A stretch of 26,964 bases of DNA from a virus, in IMG/VR virus record IMGVR_UViG_3300031602_000032, positions 1 to 26,964 of that record, one strand, 5' to 3'. A program made the position numbers and the translations under genes. Shown piece after piece: positions 24,498 to 26,964 of the stretch. The notes beneath the pieces are model-generated. The model saw nothing but the letters and a program-made list of their open reading frames with translations, was not told where the DNA came from and searched no databases. Within the stretch, counting starts at the first letter, position 1. Each line of letters starts with the position of its first letter.

Positions 24498-24520
24498 GCC
24501 TTGAATTTCCCTAGGAAACT

Positions 24521-24901
24521 TTAGCCTGACCACACTTCCTCGTACCCTTCTCTATCCATCCAATCCTCAACCATCATATCAATACAATGACGAGCCTTGG
24601 CTAAGTCCTGTAAGGCTGTTCCCTTATCCTGATACCTAGTGACATACTTAATAGCTGTATGCTGTAAGGCATTCAAGTTGTTAGCCATTGAATAGGTCAT
24701 TGGTTGGATCTCTAGCTTGGTGTAGTGATCTCCTCCTACCTGTGTATCAGAAGCAAGGGAGTAATTCAACTCATCTTCCTCAGGCTCCACTTCCTCAGGA
24801 ACTCCCCACTCATAAGGGGTTAAGGGTTCACTCATAGTGGGTTCAATCTTAGCCTCATCAGCCTCTTGTTTAACCTGATCCCATACTCTAGCTCTGATCA
24901 T
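24521..24901 (-). CDS. DUF3310 protein (phage nucleotide-kinase-like family)
   Basis: A 126-residue protein. An acidic N-terminal part (to about 60) is followed by the DUF3310 signature: VGGDHYTKLEIQPMTYS, then LQHTAIKYVTRYQDKGTALQDLAKARHCIDMMVE (about 65-112). This family includes the T7 gp1.7 type linked to nucleotide metabolism. ATG 24901 is chosen because GGAGGA precedes it with good spacing; the longer frame from 24961 would lie inside the neighbouring small gene. It is the last gene of the minus-strand block and overlaps its upstream neighbour by 14 nt. Confidence 0.8.
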   Translation of the reverse strand: MIRARVWDQVKQEADEAKIEPTMSEPLTPYEWGVPEEVEPEEDELNYSLASDTQVGGDHYTKLEIQPMTYSMANNLNALQHTAIKYVTRYQDKGTALQDLAKARHCIDMMVEDWMDREGYEEVWSG

Positions 24902-25064
24902 ATTGTTTGTCCTCCAATTGTTCTTCAAGGTCTGAGAACTTATTAATAATAATGTCCTCATACCTCTCTACTATTGTTGCACTTTCAAGTTGTAAGAGTT
25001 CCACCAGTAAGGTTTCATCCAACGCTTGTAAGTGTTCTTTCAACTCTTCGAGTGTCATTGACAT
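24888..25064 (-). CDS. 58-residue acidic helical protein
   Basis: A small frame reading MSMTLEELKEHLQALDETL, then a Leu/Glu-rich helix and ERYEDIII, ending LEDKQYDQS. AAGGA lies eight bases before the ATG. It overlaps the metallophosphoesterase end by 50 nt and the DUF3310 start by 14 nt, filling what would otherwise be a gap. The sequence looks like the small all-helical early proteins common in podoviruses. No function can be given; a host-takeover or partner role is only a guess. Confidence 0.65.
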   Translation of the reverse strand: MSMTLEELKEHLQALDETLLVELLQLESATIVERYEDIIINKFSDLEEQLEDKQYDQS

Positions 25065-25812
25065 ATCGTTTCCTTAAGTAGTTCATGCTAATAGGCATCT
25101 CGTCAAAGCTCCCATCCTGTACATCGTTCATCATCCATAACCCACGCCATGATCCATTGGTCTGAGGTGTTAGATACTCTTCATCATGTTGATAGAAGAT
25201 ACCAGCAAACAGGCCAGTCATGTTCTTACCGTCAGCTCTACGTGCATAGGCTATGTCTCTATCCTGTACATGTCCCATAACGCAGCTCATATGCTTCTTG
25301 GTGAGAAGTAACTTAGCTGATGACACTGGCCTACCCATCACACCTGATGTGAAGTAGTGGCAATACGCCACACCATCCACCACAATAGGATCTAAGAAGT
25401 CCTGTACTTCCCAACCCTTAAGGTTAAGATCATTATAACTAATGAGTCCGTCTAGCTTGGAGTCATTCTCAGTGGCACGTTCAATACGATACTCATGGTT
25501 ACCCATAATAAATATCATACGTGGGTTCCACTGCTTCTTCTTGTTACGGATTAACCTCCACTGCTCCTGTAGTATAGGCTTCATAAAGGCTGCCATAGCT
25601 GCATTACCTGCTTCTATGTCCTTAGTGTAGCGTCTACCTTCAAAGCTCTTCTTACCTACGTCATAGGAGCTTAGAGAGGGCATGTCCCAGTGATCACCTA
25701 GATGTATAATAACATCAGGCTTAGTATCAATGGCATACTTACTAGCCCAGATCAAATGCTCATAGGTAGTATCAGGTTTAACCTGTGTATCAGGTATGAT
25801 TAGATGTTTCAT
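25015..25812 (-). CDS. Calcineurin-like metallophosphoesterase
   Basis: A 265-residue phosphoesterase-fold protein. Motifs in order are PDTQ (Asp8, Gln10), GDHWD (Asp40, Asp43), GNHE (Asn105, His106), CHYF (His152) and GHVQD (His181, Gln183). Two usual metal-binding histidines, those of D-x-H and of the final G-H-x-H, are Gln here. It may hydrolyse phosphodiesters or phosphomonoesters of nucleotides or DNA ends; the substrate is unknown. It lies next to an HNH protein and an exonuclease, which suggests a DNA-processing context. The start shares ATGA with the HNH gene. The fold call is secure, the activity less so because of the substitutions. Confidence 0.8.
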   Translation of the reverse strand: MKHLIIPDTQVKPDTTYEHLIWASKYAIDTKPDVIIHLGDHWDMPSLSSYDVGKKSFEGRRYTKDIEAGNAAMAAFMKPILQEQWRLIRNKKKQWNPRMIFIMGNHEYRIERATENDSKLDGLISYNDLNLKGWEVQDFLDPIVVDGVAYCHYFTSGVMGRPVSSAKLLLTKKHMSCVMGHVQDRDIAYARRADGKNMTGLFAGIFYQHDEEYLTPQTNGSWRGLWMMNDVQDGSFDEMPISMNYLRKRYVNDTRRVERTLTSVG

Positions 25813-26210
25813 TTGTTCTTCTTCCTAGTTAAGGTTCTAACTTCACGTTCATCACGAGTCTTAGTTCCATGACAAACCCAGCACAGGACTTGATAACCAT
25901 CTGCCTCTAAGAACATACGACTTATGTATGTATCCCAATCCACGAACCCGATTGAAGGATCAACGACAGGGTTGATATGATCCACTGCAGCATTGTTTCT
26001 CCTACGACCAGTACCAACAGGTGGTAGAGTAGCAGGACCAACGACACCACAGCAAGCACAACGATACCTCCCTGTAGAAACTCTAGCAGATTTCTTAACA
26101 TCAGTTTTAACTCCCCACTTACCATGTGCCCCACGTAGAGCAGAGGTTATGAAGGATTTATGTCTGGCTTCTGTCCATCGTCCGTTGTTGCGGGTCTTGG
26201 TGGTTGCCAT
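25809..26210 (-). CDS. HNH endonuclease-domain protein
   Basis: A 133-residue basic protein. A zinc site is formed by YRCACCG (Cys51, Cys54) and CWVCH (Cys110, Cys113). The HNH core has VDHINPV (Asp77, His78), WDTYISRMF and the closing CHGTKT (His114). The N-terminal RWTEARHKSFITSALRGA is typical of a phage HNH family I associate with podovirus replication modules. It would nick or cut DNA, possibly in replication, recombination or host DNA breakdown. It overlaps the exonuclease gene by 64 nt and the phosphoesterase by 4 nt. A free-standing homing endonuclease is possible, but the tight overlaps suggest a resident gene. Confidence 0.8.
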   Translation of the reverse strand: MATTKTRNNGRWTEARHKSFITSALRGAHGKWGVKTDVKKSARVSTGRYRCACCGVVGPATLPPVGTGRRRNNAAVDHINPVVDPSIGFVDWDTYISRMFLEADGYQVLCWVCHGTKTRDEREVRTLTRKKNK

Positions 26211-26878
26211 ATTTCATCATCCTCTCTACGTAAGTATAAGAGTATACCATTCTCGATGGCCCTCTCTTCACTGCCTAGTTTCTCAACACATATATCATAC
26301 ATCTCTAACTCAGTCTTACCTCGTAGTAACTTGTCAGACTTCTTATCACCTAGGCCACGTACACCCACGATGTTGTCTATCTTGTCACCAACTAAGAACT
26401 GCTTATAGAAGTTGAGGAGTCCTTCTTCCTCAGTAATATAATATTTATTCTTCTTAACAAAGTTATAATGCCAACCTTTGAACTGGTCGAAGTCTTTGTC
26501 TAGAGATATGGAGATGGACTTGTCTCCTTCTTGTGTTGCCCTTATTGCTATACGATCATCAGTCTCTTCACCACTCGTCACAATGGCACCGAGGTCACTT
26601 ACGAAGAAGTCCCTCAGTGCTTGTAGGTGCTTAGGCTTCTCTACATCCTTACGATTACCTTTATATACTTCGGTAATAGCATAGTCAGTTCGGAAGTTAC
26701 CCTTGCCTGTCAGGTAGTACTCAACGGAATGCGTAGCCTCTTCTAGATCCATCACTAGATCTTGGATGATGCCATGCATATACGACTTGAGTGTCTGACA
26801 GGCGACCTTTTGTGACTCGTTGTTACAAGCAAAACCAATGCGATAGCATAGTATGTCTGCATCAACGAGTAAGATCAT
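26147..26878 (-). CDS. 5'-3' exonuclease / flap endonuclease (PIN-like)
   Basis: A 243-residue nuclease of the FEN/T7 gp6 type. Metal-binding acids are Asp6 and Asp8 (LVDAD), Glu104/Glu105 with Asp107/Asp108 (GEETDD) and Asp127/Asp129 (SLDKD). YKGNRK (72-77) is the DNA-binding basic motif, and VGDKIDNIVGVRGLGDKK (163-180) is the helix-three-turn-helix with two more Asp. All expected residues are present. The enzyme removes RNA primers, degrades host DNA and makes ends for recombination. The C-terminal 20 residues are Pro/Asp-rich and lie in the HNH overlap. The start shares ATGA with the gene to its right. Confidence 0.9.
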   Translation of the reverse strand: MILLVDADILCYRIGFACNNESQKVACQTLKSYMHGIIQDLVMDLEEATHSVEYYLTGKGNFRTDYAITEVYKGNRKDVEKPKHLQALRDFFVSDLGAIVTSGEETDDRIAIRATQEGDKSISISLDKDFDQFKGWHYNFVKKNKYYITEEEGLLNFYKQFLVGDKIDNIVGVRGLGDKKSDKLLRGKTELEMYDICVEKLGSEERAIENGILLYLRREDDEIWQPPRPATTDDGQKPDINPS

Positions 26879-26964
26879 AGCTCAGGGATATCCTCAAAGC
26901 TAGTTGTCATGCTCTCGTAACGAACAAGGTCATTGACTCGTGCCTTAGACAATCCTAAGCTAAC
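26875..26964 (-). CDS. 3' end of an unidentified minus-strand gene (partial)
   Basis: The last 29 codons of a frame that enters from the right edge and ends in the ATGA shared with the exonuclease start. It reads LGLSKARVNDLVRYES and then MTTSFEDIPEL. This is too short to name. In related phages replication genes such as DNA polymerase lie just upstream of the exonuclease, so a replication protein is likely by context only. Confidence 0.55.
   Translation of the reverse strand, partial: VSLGLSKARVNDLVRYESMTTSFEDIPEL

Noticed and set aside
24902-24961. N-terminal extension of the DUF3310 protein
   Set aside because: The extension lies inside the 58-residue gene. GGAGGA sits just before ATG 24901.
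25993-26415. 140-codon plus-strand frame opposite the HNH and exonuclease genes
   Set aside because: It is antisense to two genes with full catalytic motifs and has no protein-like features.

Overview
The window looks like roughly 27 kb of a short-tailed (podovirus-like) double-stranded DNA phage. The evidence is a near-complete virion gene set in typical order: small and large terminase, portal, scaffold, coat, head-tail adaptor, tail hub and internal ejection proteins. Genes are tightly packed, with many ATGA and TAATG overlaps, and there are no tRNAs or bacterial housekeeping genes. The host is not stated in the sequence. A moderately AT-rich composition, strong Shine-Dalgarno sites, sigma70-type promoters and a Fur-like palindrome fit a Gram-negative, probably aquatic, proteobacterial host; this is inference. 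No phage RNA polymerase and no T7-type promoter set is seen. Late transcription therefore probably uses host sigma70, from three matching promoters at 551, 4809 and 15672.

Layout. 1-717 is a gene-free, repeat-rich control region: four ACATTAG boxes, three GTCCCGC boxes at an exact 22-nt period, palindromes and the first promoter. 718-4800 is the packaging module: small terminase, a lysozyme-like protein, large terminase and portal. 4801-7202 is the head module: promoter, Fur-like box, two small proteins, scaffold, major capsid protein and a terminator. 7218-14831 is an accessory surface cassette between head and tail genes: a very basic disordered protein, a collagen-like fibre, a Thr/Ser/Arg repeat protein with a Cys-rich insert, a fibre-chaperone-like protein, a GT-B glycosyltransferase-like protein, a 55-aa Cys-rich protein, and a collagen-metzincin-collagen fusion. 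14877-15665 is a small membrane/lysis cassette, including a 26-aa two-CxxC microprotein. 15702-24461 is the tail and ejection module. A bidirectional terminator at 24470-24497 separates it from the minus-strand early/replication module at 24521-26964: DUF3310 protein, a 58-aa acidic protein, metallophosphoesterase, HNH protein, 5'-3' exonuclease and the 3' tip of another gene.

The least ordinary part is the 7.2-14.8 kb cassette. It puts two collagen-like fibres, one carrying a serralysin/matrixin-type protease core, beside a mucin-like Thr/Ser repeat protein and a candidate glycosyltransferase. One testable reading is a phage that builds a sugar-decorated, protease-bearing particle surface. 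Other points of interest are a candidate Fur operator just downstream of the head promoter, a perfect -10 box that abuts a start codon, and an ejection protein apparently divided into two overlapping genes.
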